Below are positions 27,334 through 37,555 of a DNA stretch of 64,000 bases, piece by piece. Position numbers and translations under genes: made by a program. The notes under the pieces were generated by a model. That model had not been told where the DNA came from. It searched no databases and saw only the letters and a program-made list of their open reading frames with translations. This stretch comes from Phycisphaeraceae bacterium (GTDB lineage: Bacteria; Planctomycetota; Phycisphaerae; Phycisphaerales; UBA1924), in NCBI GenBank assembly GCA_019636695.1, contig JAHBXD010000003.1:62001-126000 (forward strand), in the 5' to 3' direction. Within the stretch, counting starts at the first letter, position 1. Every line of letters begins with the position of its first letter.

Positions 27334-29118
27334 ATGCTGGCATGGGCGGTGGAGATTCTGCCGGCGCTGCTGCTCGCAGGGGTGTTTGCAGCGCTCGGCG
27401 CATCGCAAAGGTCGGACGTTGCACGCCATGTCTGTTTCCTCTCATCGCTCAGCATGCTGTTATTCCTGATCGCACCGACGGCCATCGGGCTGATGAGCAC
27501 GCAGGAATCGCTTCGCGTGCTTTCGGCCCGCGACATGTGGGACCGGGGCGACTGGCTGACGCCGACCATCCACGGCCAGCCATATCTCGACAAACCGCCG
27601 CTTCTGAATTGGTTGCAACTGCTCGCGGGAGCGATGCTCGGAACCGGTCCGACTGATTTCACGGGACGCCTGATCGCTGGTCTTGCCGCGTGGGCGGGCG
27701 TGTTGGCGACATATTTCGCCGGGACAGAACTGCTTCGCGACGGTCCGCAGGCGCGGCGCTGGGCGTTCTGGGGCGCGTTGATGCTGGCGACCGGCCTGCT
27801 TTTCGTGCGATCGAGCCGCGCGGTGGTGATTGACAATTTACTTCCACCGCTCACCATCGGTGCGATCGGTTTTATGCACTGCGCGTGGCGGCAGAGCGAT
27901 GCGGGCAAAAGCTCGGCATGGTTGCCGATGCTGGCGGCGGCGACCTGTGCGCTTGCCGCGATGCTGGCCAAAGGCCCTCCGGGAGCGATGGTGGTATTTC
28001 TTGCGGCGGTCTTTGCTCCATTCGTGCTCGCAGGAGGAACATCGCCCAGAACCGGTGTACGTTCAGCGGCCGGAGTGGCCGCTGCGATGATCGCGGTCTT
28101 GGGCACGTTTCTGCATCCACAGGATCAGTGGGCAGCGGTTGCTCCCTCGGCGATCATCGGGTTCGGCGTCGGATGGGTGCTCGCCGGCCCGTTCTGGCGG
28201 GGCGGGCCGGCGATGGTGCTGCGCGGCTGGCGCGGCACGCAGCCGCTGGTCTTGATCGCCATCGGCTTTGGAGGGCTGGCGCTCTGGATGTACCTGGCCA
28301 GCCGTGCCGTCGACATGCCGCTGTTTCGCGCTGCGGAGGAGCAGGCCAGTGAAAACCTGACGGCGTTCCGCCCAGGCTCCATCGCCGAGACTTTCACAGC
28401 GCTCTTGTATGGCGCTGGGCTGGGTTCGATCGGCGCGATCGCCACGCTCGGGTGGATTGCGTGGCGACGGGAACCGCTGTCTCGCGGGTTGGCACTCATC
28501 TTTGCAGCGCTCTTCCTGGGCGCCGCTGCATACGCGTTCATCGGCCGCGGCTCGCCCCGATACCTGACGCCCCTTTGGCCTGTGCTGGCGGTGCTTGCGG
28601 CATGGGGGCTTCGTCGGCGAATTCTGGCCCTCGGGCCATGCGGACCGCGACACCTCGCGGGAGTGGGCGTGACGCTGACGATCCTTGCGATTGTCGAGAT
28701 CGTCTGGTACGGGGGAATGCGTTCAAGGGTTGCCGACAAACTCTCGCCCCGGACGTTGGTTCGAGCGCTGCTCGCAGACCCGGAAGTTGCTGATCTCTCT
28801 ATGGCAATGCTCGATGTCTGGATGCCCGCGGTCGACATTTATGCCCAACGGCATGTGATGGTCGTGACCGAACACATGCGCCCGATGGACTACCCCGCGG
28901 AACCTCAGAATTCCGAATCACTCTTTGTACGCCTGCAGCGTGAAGGCCGCATGATCGTGTTCGGATGTGAAAGACATACCCGAAATCGGCCTCGGGCTAT
29001 TGCACCGAAGTTCCTCGAAGCACACGGATTCCGTGTGACGCGATTGGCAGTCGGGCATTCGTTCTATGTTCAAGACGGCGACGTGCCGATCGTCGCGTGG
29101 CTTGTCGAAGCCCCGTGA
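27334..29118 (+). CDS. ArnT/PMT-like membrane glycosyltransferase (GT39/GT83 type)
   Basis: 594-residue integral membrane protein with a dozen or so hydrophobic segments. The block SARDMWDRGDWLTPTIHGQPYLDKPPLLNW is the signature of ArnT-type polyprenyl-phosphate-sugar transferases, with the periplasmic acidic residue and the Lys-Pro-Pro motif. It would move a sugar from a lipid carrier onto lipid A, protein or glycan on the periplasmic side; the acceptor cannot be predicted. It lies directly after pgk and its stop is five bases from the end of the convergent HAD gene. Confidence 0.86.
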   Translation: MLAWAVEILPALLLAGVFAALGASQRSDVARHVCFLSSLSMLLFLIAPTAIGLMSTQESLRVLSARDMWDRGDWLTPTIHGQPYLDKPPLLNWLQLLAGAMLGTGPTDFTGRLIAGLAAWAGVLATYFAGTELLRDGPQARRWAFWGALMLATGLLFVRSSRAVVIDNLLPPLTIGAIGFMHCAWRQSDAGKSSAWLPMLAAATCALAAMLAKGPPGAMVVFLAAVFAPFVLAGGTSPRTGVRSAAGVAAAMIAVLGTFLHPQDQWAAVAPSAIIGFGVGWVLAGPFWRGGPAMVLRGWRGTQPLVLIAIGFGGLALWMYLASRAVDMPLFRAAEEQASENLTAFRPGSIAETFTALLYGAGLGSIGAIATLGWIAWRREPLSRGLALIFAALFLGAAAYAFIGRGSPRYLTPLWPVLAVLAAWGLRRRILALGPCGPRHLAGVGVTLTILAIVEIVWYGGMRSRVADKLSPRTLVRALLADPEVADLSMAMLDVWMPAVDIYAQRHVMVVTEHMRPMDYPAEPQNSESLFVRLQREGRMIVFGCERHTRNRPRAIAPKFLEAHGFRVTRLAVGHSFYVQDGDVPIVAWLVEAP

Positions 29119-29122
29119 GAAA

Positions 29123-29869
29123 TCAGGTCAACCGGCTCAGGATCTCCAGCACGCCCATGGCCTCGGGTTCACTCGCCAGAAAGTGCGCGCGGGCCTTCAG
29201 GCGCGGATCGGCATTGGCCGGGCACGCGAACCAGGCGACGCGATCGGCGATGGCTTCATCCGAGAGGGTGTCGCCGATGCCCACGAGCCGGTCTCGCTGC
29301 AGCCCGGCGGCGGCGCACAGGCGGTCGATCCCTGAGCCTTTGGACACGTGCGCCAAATCGCAGTTAATGTACAACCACGTCATCGAGACACGAAGCGGCC
29401 AGCCGCAGACTCGAAACGCCGTCTCGACGATCGGGCGAATGGTCGATCGCAGATACTCGGGATCTGGGTGATACAACGAGACCGATGCGCTCTTGCCGGG
29501 CTGCATCACGACGCCGCGGGGGCTGAGTTCCTGCTCAACCCAGCGAGCAACCTCGTGCACGGCCTGCAAGTGCTCTGGTGTTATGGCCGGGTCGCGCTCA
29601 TATCGATTCGTCTTCGGGTCATACAGCCAGACGCCGTTTTCCGCGATGCAGGGCAAGCGGTCGTTCCCGAGGAGCCTGCACATGGCCTCGGCAAACGGCT
29701 GCGGCCGCCCCGAGCACACCGTCAGGATCGGCCCGCCGCGCTCAATGGAAGCCCGGTTCCACCGCGCGATGCGCGCAAGCGCCTCGGCATGCATCGGCCC
29801 CGAAGATTCGGGTGCAAGGCACCCATCAATATCGCAAATCACCGCCTCACACCCGCCCAGATCGCTCAT
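29123..29869 (-). CDS. HAD-superfamily (IIB-like) hydrolase
   Basis: Cytoplasmic phosphatase-like protein, 248 residues from the ATG at 29869. Motif I is VICDIDGCLAPES with the nucleophile Asp and acid-base Asp. Motif II is probably TVCSGRPQPF, and motif III/IV is SKGSGIDRLCAAAGLQRDRLVGIGDTLSDEAIAD. The cap insertion lies between them, as in Cof/sugar-phosphatase types. The substrate is unknown, perhaps a sugar phosphate. An upstream in-frame start at 29902 gives only a short basic extension. It is divergent from the spermidine-synthase-like gene with a 60-base spacer. Confidence 0.85.
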   Translation of the reverse strand: MSDLGGCEAVICDIDGCLAPESSGPMHAEALARIARWNRASIERGGPILTVCSGRPQPFAEAMCRLLGNDRLPCIAENGVWLYDPKTNRYERDPAITPEHLQAVHEVARWVEQELSPRGVVMQPGKSASVSLYHPDPEYLRSTIRPIVETAFRVCGWPLRVSMTWLYINCDLAHVSKGSGIDRLCAAAGLQRDRLVGIGDTLSDEAIADRVAWFACPANADPRLKARAHFLASEPEAMGVLEILSRLT

Positions 29870-29929
29870 GGGCCGACTGTACGCGCATCTCCTGCGACGC
29901 ACCTATCCTCAACACACCCGGATCACGTC

Positions 29930-32134
29930 ATGACCACACTCTTTGTCGGCGCTGTCTTTCTTGCCGCCACGCTCCTCTTTCTCGTGCAGCCGATGACGGC
30001 CAAAGCCATCCTGCCCATGCTCGGGGGAAGCCCCGCGGTATGGAACACGAGCATGGTCTTTTTTCAGGCCGCACTTCTCGCCGGGTATGCCTATTCCCAC
30101 GGCCTGGCACGACGACTCTCACTCCGACGACAGGTCGTGCTGCATACTGGCGTCCTTCTTGCCGCGAGCATCACATTGCCAGCCGTCGTACCCACGGGCT
30201 GGGCCCCGCCCCCCGAAGCGGCGCCCGCCCCGTGGGTGCTGGCCGTCCTTGCCGTCATGGTGGGTTCTGCCTTCATCGTTGTCGCCACTTCCGGACCGCT
30301 GCTCCAGGGCTGGTTTTCTCGCACCACCCATAAAGCAGCGGGCGATCCGTATTTTCTCTATGCCGCCAGCAATGTCGGCAGCTTCGCGGGGCTTTTGGCC
30401 TATCCCCTGATCGTCGAGCGCGCCTTTGACCTTCGAACACAAGCATGGGTCTGGACGGGCGGATATGCCCTTCTGGGGTGCCTGATTCTTGCCTGCGGGC
30501 TGACGGCCCTTCGCCGCGCAGCCCCCGATCTCTCCACGCAGATACGCTGGCAGCAGACCGTGCCTGCCCCCAGACCCTCGCAACGCCTGCGTTGGGTTGC
30601 GTTTGCCTTCATCCCTGCCGCGCTCATGCTCGCCGTTACGCAGCACCTGAGCACCGATGTCGCCTCCATGCCCCTTTTGTGGGTCATTCCGCTTTCGATA
30701 TACCTCTTGACTTTCGTCATCGCCTTCTCTTCTCGGTCGGCTCGCCTGCTCACTGCATGGTCGTGGGGCACGCCCGTGATGGCCGTCACGCTCGGCATGG
30801 TCATCCTTGAAGCCCGAACAAGCCCGATCCTCGTGCAGATGCTCGTGCACCTCTCCGCGCAGTTCATCCTCTCGATGCTGTGCCACCAGCGACTCGCGGC
30901 GGAGCGCCCCCACCCTTCGCGCCTCACCGAGTTTTACCTTTTGCTCGCCGTCGGTGGTGTGCTCGGCGGGATTTTTTGCGCCTTACTTGCCCCGGTTATC
31001 TTCCACTCCATCCTCGAATACCCGATTGTCGTTGTCCTTGCGTGCCTGGTCCGCCCGCGACGGCCCGCCCGCCGAGGGTGGAAGCCAACCCTGATCGGGC
31101 TTGCGCTGATCGTCATCCCTACGTTTCTATTCTTCGCGTGCAAGCTCCTGGTCGCCTCGATCGATGCATTGGGCGGGGTTTCGGCAGCGCTGGTTGTGGT
31201 CGTTCCCGCGGCGGCCTGTTTTCTTTCGATCCATCGTCCGATGGCATTCGCCCTTGCGCTTCTTCTCTTGATGGCCGCGCAATGGAACGACTGGCAGTCA
31301 AGCCGCGATTTACTCGCCCGTCAACGCACGTTCTTCGGGGTGCTTGAAGCGACAAGGCAGGAAATCGGCGGTTTCACCGTGCATGAGCTGACCCACGGCA
31401 CGACCTCTCACGGCGCACAGGTATACGACGAATCCACCCGACACATCGCCACGGCCTACTACGGCGAACTCGGCCCAGTCGGCGACCTCTTCGTCAGGAT
31501 GCACCACAGCCCCCGACGGATCGGCATCGTCGGCCTCGGGGCGGGCACGATTGCTGCATACGCCCGTGCGGCAGACCGTTTCACGTTTTTCGAGATTGAT
31601 CCCGGCGTTGTCGCCATCGCCGAGAATCCGGACATCTTCACCTTCTTATCCGATGCACGCCGGCGAGGGGCTTACATCGACACCATTCTCGGTGATGGCC
31701 GCCGCACACTGCGCCTTCAGCCGGACAAAACCTTTGAGTTGCTGATCGTCGATGCCTTCAGTTCCGATGCCATTCCCATGCACCTGCTGACCCGCGAAGC
31801 CATTGCCGAGATGGTCGACAAACTTGCCGAAGGTGGTGTTCTGGCCATCCATATTTCCAATCGGCATCTCGATCTTGCCCCGGTTGTCAGTGCAATTGCC
31901 GACAATCTCGGCCTGGTCTTTCTGCAGCGATGGGATCCCGGCGCGCCCGACTACAAAACCAACCCCCTTGGCCGGTACGCCTCGGACTGGATCGCCCTTG
32001 CACGCTCGCCTGAGGATCTCGCCGACCTTTTGGATTCGGGCCTGTGGAGCCCAGCCCGGGCGATCGACCCCAAAGCCCTGTGGACCGACCGGCGCTCCAA
32101 CATCCTTCGTGTGATGCGAACGCCGATACGGTGA
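29930..32134 (+). CDS. Membrane-anchored spermidine-synthase-like protein
   Basis: 734-residue fusion. Residues about 1-450 form a polytopic membrane region beginning MTTLFVGAVFLAATLLFLVQPMTAKAILPMLGGSPAVWNTSMVFFQAALLAGYAY, the known N-terminal block of the 'fused MFS/spermidine synthase' family. Residues about 520-720 form a Rossmann aminopropyltransferase-like domain: GIVGLGAGTIAAYA (SAM-type glycine loop), FFEIDPGVVAIAE, ILGDGRRTL and IVDAFSSDAIPMHLLT. The polyamine function of such fusions is not established. aroC starts 12 bases downstream. Confidence 0.88.
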   Translation: MTTLFVGAVFLAATLLFLVQPMTAKAILPMLGGSPAVWNTSMVFFQAALLAGYAYSHGLARRLSLRRQVVLHTGVLLAASITLPAVVPTGWAPPPEAAPAPWVLAVLAVMVGSAFIVVATSGPLLQGWFSRTTHKAAGDPYFLYAASNVGSFAGLLAYPLIVERAFDLRTQAWVWTGGYALLGCLILACGLTALRRAAPDLSTQIRWQQTVPAPRPSQRLRWVAFAFIPAALMLAVTQHLSTDVASMPLLWVIPLSIYLLTFVIAFSSRSARLLTAWSWGTPVMAVTLGMVILEARTSPILVQMLVHLSAQFILSMLCHQRLAAERPHPSRLTEFYLLLAVGGVLGGIFCALLAPVIFHSILEYPIVVVLACLVRPRRPARRGWKPTLIGLALIVIPTFLFFACKLLVASIDALGGVSAALVVVVPAAACFLSIHRPMAFALALLLLMAAQWNDWQSSRDLLARQRTFFGVLEATRQEIGGFTVHELTHGTTSHGAQVYDESTRHIATAYYGELGPVGDLFVRMHHSPRRIGIVGLGAGTIAAYARAADRFTFFEIDPGVVAIAENPDIFTFLSDARRRGAYIDTILGDGRRTLRLQPDKTFELLIVDAFSSDAIPMHLLTREAIAEMVDKLAEGGVLAIHISNRHLDLAPVVSAIADNLGLVFLQRWDPGAPDYKTNPLGRYASDWIALARSPEDLADLLDSGLWSPARAIDPKALWTDRRSNILRVMRTPIR

Positions 32135-32146
32135 TACCGTCTCTCC

Positions 32147-33304
32147 ATGCTCACCTATGCCACCGCCGGAGAAAGCCACGGTCCCGCATGCGTCGCCCTC
32201 GTCTCGGGTTTGCCCGCCGGTGTGCCCCTTGATCTCGACTTCATCAACGCCGAACTCGCGCGGCGGCAGGGCGGCTACGGCCGCGGTGCACGCCAGCGGA
32301 TCGAAACAGACCGCATCGAGTTTCTCTCCGGCGTGCGCCTCGGCAATACCACCGGCGGCCCACTTACGGCTGTCGTCCGGAATAAAGACTCACGGCTGGA
32401 TGACTTGGAGGCCACACCTCCCGTCCATCGACCCCGCCCCGGCCACGCCGACCTTGCCGGAAGCCTCAAGTGGCTCACCAACGATTGCCGCGAAACCCTC
32501 GAACGTGCCAGCGCACGCGAAACCGCCGCAAGAACCGCGGCGGGAGTGGTCGCCCGATGCCTGCTGCGGACATTGGGGATCGAGGTCTTCGCGTTCGTGC
32601 GACAGATCGGGCACGCGGCGACGGATGCTCACGTGACTGCCCAGAACTGGGGGCAGATGAAAGCCCTGCGCGATGCCAGCGAAACCTATTGCCCAGACTC
32701 CGCGGCGACGGAAGCGCAATGCGAAATCATTCGTGCGGCGAAGGTGAATAAAGACACGGCAGGCGGGCTGGTCGAGGCGCATGTGTTCGGTGTGCCGCCC
32801 GGCCTTGGGAGTTGCGTCGGCTGGGATACGCGCCTTGATGCGCGTCTGGCCTATGCGGTGATGAGTATCCAGGCTTTCAAGTGCGTAGAAATCGGCCTGG
32901 GCAAGGCATGCGCCGCTTTGCCTGGGTCGCACGTGCACGACCCGATCGAGTTCGACGCGGGGCAGCGACAGGCGCGGAACCTGGGGTTCGTGCGACCGAC
33001 GAACCATGCCGGCGGAATTGAAGGGGGCATGACCAACGGCATGCCGATCGTGGTTCGCGGCACAATGAAGCCGATCGCAACACTGCTGCAAGGCATGCCG
33101 AGCGTCGACCTGCGGACGAAACAGCCGGAACGCAGCCAATACGAGCGAAGCGATGTTTGCGCGGTGCCCGCGGCGAGCGTGGTGTTGGAGAGCGTGGTGG
33201 GTTTCGAAGTCGCGCGGGCGGTGCTCGAAAAGTTCGGCGGCGACACGCTGGAAGAGGTGCGTGGGGGAATGGAGCGGTTTTTGGAGATGGCGCGGGAGGT
33301 ATAG
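32147..33304 (+). CDS. aroC: Chorismate synthase
   Basis: Last step of the shikimate pathway: EPSP to chorismate, using reduced FMN. 385 residues. The N-terminus MLTYATAGESHGPACVALVSGLPAG matches the invariant GESHG block, followed by RRQGGYGRGARQRIETDRIEFLSGVRLGNTTGGPL and, in the C-terminal half, the NHAGGIEGGMTNGMPIVVRG signature. It follows the spermidine-synthase-like gene so closely that co-transcription is likely, without an obvious functional link. The flavin- and EPSP-binding blocks are intact. Confidence 0.97.
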   Translation: MLTYATAGESHGPACVALVSGLPAGVPLDLDFINAELARRQGGYGRGARQRIETDRIEFLSGVRLGNTTGGPLTAVVRNKDSRLDDLEATPPVHRPRPGHADLAGSLKWLTNDCRETLERASARETAARTAAGVVARCLLRTLGIEVFAFVRQIGHAATDAHVTAQNWGQMKALRDASETYCPDSAATEAQCEIIRAAKVNKDTAGGLVEAHVFGVPPGLGSCVGWDTRLDARLAYAVMSIQAFKCVEIGLGKACAALPGSHVHDPIEFDAGQRQARNLGFVRPTNHAGGIEGGMTNGMPIVVRGTMKPIATLLQGMPSVDLRTKQPERSQYERSDVCAVPAASVVLESVVGFEVARAVLEKFGGDTLEEVRGGMERFLEMAREV

Positions 33305-33375
33305 AAGCAGTGCTTTGAGGAAAATTGCAGCACAATCTACTGACGCAAACGAAACCAAGCTTGCCGACCACCGTT

Positions 33376-36300
33376 TCACTCCGACGCGTGTGAATGTCGA
33401 TTTCGATCTCGCCAGTGGATGGTATCGAGAATCAGCACACGGCCATCTACCGTTCCAGCGGCGAGGCGCGTCCCGTCGGAGCTGAAGGCAACGCAGTTGA
33501 AACCAATACTTGGTACACCCACACCGCCTTCGTCGAGTACAACCGGCGCATGCTCCCGATATACCATCAGTAGGTCACCCGTGACACTGTCACAGAACCG
33601 CAGCGACTGGTCGTGACTTGCAGTGACGACTCGTGAGCCATCCGGTGAGAACGCTGCGTCCGTGATGGTGTCGATGTGCCCGGAGAGATCGGCGATGATC
33701 TGCCAATCGCGAACATCTACTAGGAGCACGGTGCCCCCCATGACCATGAGCGCACTAGTGGCGTCAGGAGAGAATCGCACGAAACTCGCATCAGACTCAT
33801 AACGTGTGCTCTCGAACACAGCAACCTGCTCAGCGGTGTCGGTATCCCACACGCTGACTGCGCCCGCATGCACGATCAGGAGCCGTGAGCCGTCGGGAGA
33901 GAACTCGCACGACGCATTGTGCGGAAGGAAGTCCGCAACAATGGAACGCTCGGCTCCTGTGGATACATCAATAACGCGGCAGACGTTCAGGCCTTCGTGT
34001 TGCTCCAGCACGGCAACTCGTGAACCATCACTATTCAAACCTGGAAGGTAAAGAGCAAACCCGGACTGTACTTGTCGTTCAAGCAGAATTTCGCCCGTGG
34101 CTGCATCGCAAAGCAGCATCGTGGTCCCAGGGCGGTACTTGCCGCGTCCTGATGTCGACCGGGGCCAGACTGCGCCATGATCCAGAAGCATCAGCATGCG
34201 CTGCCCGTCTCGGCTCACTTCGACATGACGCTGCTGGGGTATTCTTTCTTCTTCCTGTGCGGCCGGGTCGAAGCCGCCGATCGCGGGGTGAACAAGACGC
34301 CACGCCGGCCGAGCATCGCCCGGAAGCCAACGCTGCACGCTTTGTCGCCACGACCAGAATGCTCCAGCGGCATCCAAGCCGAGCAGATCGACACCCGTCC
34401 AGACATACCCCCCGTACTCATCCAGGTGGCAGCGTTCAAGGGCAATTTCTCGTGTCCGGAGGTCAAACTCAAAGATGCTCGCATGTGATGTAAACAGCAG
34501 CTTGCCGCCATCAGGCGTGAAGGCGAGACTTCGGCATTCCGAACGCTCTATGCCGACCCGCGGGAGGCCAGCCAGACTGTACCAGGCAGCCTCATCAGGG
34601 AACCCGGGAACGGGCCGAACCTCAAGACAGTGGGGTCGGACCAGGATGGCGGAATCGAACCCGTCTGCCGCGACGGTGTCTTTCACGTACTGAGGCACGC
34701 GAAGTACAATTGGATTGGGTGGGGTATCGGTACGCCACGCCCGCAATGCACCGTCGTAGGCGGTCGCCACGACCCACTCACCATCAGGTGAGATCCGAGC
34801 CTCTCGTACAACACGAGCATGCCCGACAAATGAAGACAAGTATCGACCCGTTGCAACATCCCAAAGGTGCGGCGTGGTGCCTCCGGTGGTCAGAAGCTTC
34901 GTTCCGTCGGGCGACAACTCGGCATCAAACCAGACTTCCTCGGGCTGACACGGAATACTCACCAAATGTGCTCCGGTGTTCGCATCGAATACCGGAGCAA
35001 CGCGTCCCCACCCAGATAACGCCACCTTGGATCCGTCACTGGAGAACGACCAAAGACGAGTCCCTGGGTCAAAGTAGCGGAGTGATCCGATTGACGTTGA
35101 GAAGAGCCGCTCGCCGGTCGTGATCTTCCAGGCGTGCAAGGCTCCGTCAGCAAGAGCAAGCACCTTGCTGCCATCCGGCGACAGACTCACGCTCAGTACG
35201 GTATTTGCATCAATATCAAGCACGCCTGCTCGTGCTCCACTCATCGCATCCCACACCTCAAGCCCTTCGCCCGAGCGGGTAACGACGTAATGGCCATGCA
35301 GGGTTGCTGCGCCCCACGCATATCCCCCTACGCGTCGATTAATTGTTGCTCGAAGCTCACCCGTGAGCGTATCCCAGATCCGAACAGGCTCTGAGTCGTC
35401 ATGATAGAATCTCCTGACTGTGACGAATTGGGCGCCTCCGTTGACGAAACTGACCCACGCATCGTCATCGAATGAAGGCAGGCGCGTGAGAATGCCCGTT
35501 CGGACATCAAGCACAGCGGGGCGCCAACCTCCATGCAAAGGGTCGATGCCTGTCAGGCATATGCGTTGTCCATCGAGCGAAAATTGAGCATTGTTGACGC
35601 CCCACCCCTCAAGTCCCGCGAACAAAACTTCACCGGTCTTCGTGTCGCGGATCTGGAGACCGCCTCGACCGGGGACATTAGTCAGAAATCGAGAACCTTC
35701 TAAAGCAAATCCAAACAACCAACCCCAACGCCCTTGATGATCAGACCACGTACTTGTGTCTACTCCTGCATTTAAGTACTGCCATTCCCACCCTCGCAGT
35801 TCTTCGGGGCAGGCTTCCAATCGATCTCGTGCACCTGCCGGATCGCTCGCCGCAGCGAATACATTCGCGACGTAGGCCTTCTGTTCGGCCTTCTTCACCT
35901 GGGCTTTCAACAATTGCTGGGCTTCCAACACTTTGCGCGCTGTGTCCAGCGCCACCGCCGAAAATGCCTTCAAGTCCGTGCCTATGCCCCGTGCGGCGAA
36001 ATCTGGGTCATACGGCCCGGTCGGGGCATCCAGCTCCGAGTTGATCGAACGAACGAACTCGACATCAGGGTGTTCCCCGTTGCCATCCAGCAAGGCCAGC
36101 AACGCGCGGCCGGAGCGCGAGGCGAACTCCAGTTGCACACGTGTGCGCTCCAGAGCCAACTCCGCCCGCGCAGCGTTCCTTCCCGCCAGTTCCGCCTGTG
36201 CATCCGCCTCTCGATAAAACCGGCTCGCCCGCTGCCACTGCCACGTCGTCCCCGCAATCCCCACCAGGAGCGCCGCCGCCACCGCCGTACCCGCCAGCAC

Positions 36301-37542
36301 CGGGCCCTTGTTCCTTCTCACGAACTTCCGCAGGCGGTATGCCGCGCTCGGCGGCGCGGCGACGACGGCCTCACCCGCCAAGTGACGCTGGACGTCCGCG
36401 GCGAGTTGATTGGGCGTCTCGTACCGGCGGGCGCGGTCTTTGTCGAGTGCCTTCATCACGATCCAATCAAGTTCGCCCTGTATCAGCAACCCCAGTTTCG
36501 CCGGCTCAACGCGGCGGCTCGAAGCCGTTGCAGCCAACGCGTGTACCTCGCGAGAAAGCCGAACGCTGGGTGCCGGTGGATCCTCTTCCTTGATGATTCG
36601 CTGGATCTCCGCGTACGCCGCGGAACGCAGCCGCATCGAGTCGAACGGCGTCAGGCCGGTCAACAACTGATACAACAGCACCCCGAGGGCGTAGACATCC
36701 GTACGCGTGTCAATGTCGGGGGAGCCTTCGGCCTGCTCGGGGCTCATGTACTCGGGTGTGCCGATGAGTTGTCGGTGCTCAGTAAAGAGCGTCTTGTCCG
36801 TCAGGGGCGAGGCGAGGCTCTTGGCGATGCCGAAGTCGATCACTTTGGCGAAAGGACGGCCATCGACCATGCTCACAAGCACGTTTCCGGGCTTGAGATC
36901 TCGGTGGATGATGCCCTTGGTGTGGGCGTGCTGTACCGCAGCGCATACCTGCGCAAAAAGCTCGAGACGTTCCTGCACGTTCAGTTTGTGGGCGTCGGCA
37001 AAGAGGGTGATCGGATCGCCGACAACGTACTCCATCACGAAATACGGCCGCCCCCCGCCCGCAGGTGAAGCATCGGTCAGCCCGCCATCGAGTACGCGGG
37101 CGATGTGGGGGTGGTCCATGATCGCGAGGGCCTGCCGCTCGGCCTCGAAGCGAGCCACCACCGCCCGAGAGTCCATCCCCGCCTTGATGATCTTCAGGGC
37201 CACCTTACGGCGAACGGGTTGCTCCTGCTCGGCCAGAAAGACGGTGCCGAAGCCGCCCTCGCCGATGCGCTGGAGTAACTTGTACTTGCCGATGCGCATC
37301 CCGGCCGTCTCACGCGCCGCCTCCTCTCGCGTCTCTCCAAACCCCAGCGACACATCACGGTCCCGCGTCAGGTCGGACAGGAAACCGCCCTCGCTTTCCG
37401 CCGCGACGAGCATCCCCTCCACCCGTTTGCGAAGAACGGCATTCCCTTCACACAGCCGCTCGAGCAACGCGGGGCGGTCTCCCGGGTTCGCTGCGATGGC
37501 CTCATCAAACACTGCACGAAGACGGGCGATTTCGGGTTCCAC
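33376..37542 (-). CDS. Ser/Thr protein kinase with membrane segment and WD40-like repeats
   Basis: 1388-residue signalling protein. Residues 1-80 are an acidic N-terminal region. The Hanks-type kinase spans about 86-390, with GEGGFGTV, Lys117, H213RDLKPGN, D237FG and GTPEYMSPEQ all intact, so it should be active. A basic stretch and a single transmembrane helix (about 414-432) lead to a short helical region (about 440-475). From about 590 to the end are repeats of beta-propeller type, with units such as VWDAMSGARAGVLD, LWDVATGRYLSSFVGH and GSRVVTASHDQSLRFCDSVTG. The topology suggests a cytoplasmic kinase and an outside sensor propeller. It is 13 bases after an ECF sigma gene, a pairing common in planctomycetes. 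Its target is unknown. Confidence 0.93.
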   Translation of the reverse strand: MEPEIARLRAVFDEAIAANPGDRPALLERLCEGNAVLRKRVEGMLVAAESEGGFLSDLTRDRDVSLGFGETREEAARETAGMRIGKYKLLQRIGEGGFGTVFLAEQEQPVRRKVALKIIKAGMDSRAVVARFEAERQALAIMDHPHIARVLDGGLTDASPAGGGRPYFVMEYVVGDPITLFADAHKLNVQERLELFAQVCAAVQHAHTKGIIHRDLKPGNVLVSMVDGRPFAKVIDFGIAKSLASPLTDKTLFTEHRQLIGTPEYMSPEQAEGSPDIDTRTDVYALGVLLYQLLTGLTPFDSMRLRSAAYAEIQRIIKEEDPPAPSVRLSREVHALAATASSRRVEPAKLGLLIQGELDWIVMKALDKDRARRYETPNQLAADVQRHLAGEAVVAAPPSAAYRLRKFVRRNKGPVLAGTAVAAALLVGIAGTTWQWQRASRFYREADAQAELAGRNAARAELALERTRVQLEFASRSGRALLALLDGNGEHPDVEFVRSINSELDAPTGPYDPDFAARGIGTDLKAFSAVALDTARKVLEAQQLLKAQVKKAEQKAYVANVFAAASDPAGARDRLEACPEELRGWEWQYLNAGVDTSTWSDHQGRWGWLFGFALEGSRFLTNVPGRGGLQIRDTKTGEVLFAGLEGWGVNNAQFSLDGQRICLTGIDPLHGGWRPAVLDVRTGILTRLPSFDDDAWVSFVNGGAQFVTVRRFYHDDSEPVRIWDTLTGELRATINRRVGGYAWGAATLHGHYVVTRSGEGLEVWDAMSGARAGVLDIDANTVLSVSLSPDGSKVLALADGALHAWKITTGERLFSTSIGSLRYFDPGTRLWSFSSDGSKVALSGWGRVAPVFDANTGAHLVSIPCQPEEVWFDAELSPDGTKLLTTGGTTPHLWDVATGRYLSSFVGHARVVREARISPDGEWVVATAYDGALRAWRTDTPPNPIVLRVPQYVKDTVAADGFDSAILVRPHCLEVRPVPGFPDEAAWYSLAGLPRVGIERSECRSLAFTPDGGKLLFTSHASIFEFDLRTREIALERCHLDEYGGYVWTGVDLLGLDAAGAFWSWRQSVQRWLPGDARPAWRLVHPAIGGFDPAAQEEERIPQQRHVEVSRDGQRMLMLLDHGAVWPRSTSGRGKYRPGTTMLLCDAATGEILLERQVQSGFALYLPGLNSDGSRVAVLEQHEGLNVCRVIDVSTGAERSIVADFLPHNASCEFSPDGSRLLIVHAGAVSVWDTDTAEQVAVFESTRYESDASFVRFSPDATSALMVMGGTVLLVDVRDWQIIADLSGHIDTITDAAFSPDGSRVVTASHDQSLRFCDSVTGDLLMVYREHAPVVLDEGGVGVPSIGFNCVAFSSDGTRLAAGTVDGRVLILDTIHWRDRNRHSHASE

Positions 37543-37555
37543 GATCGGCTCCCTT

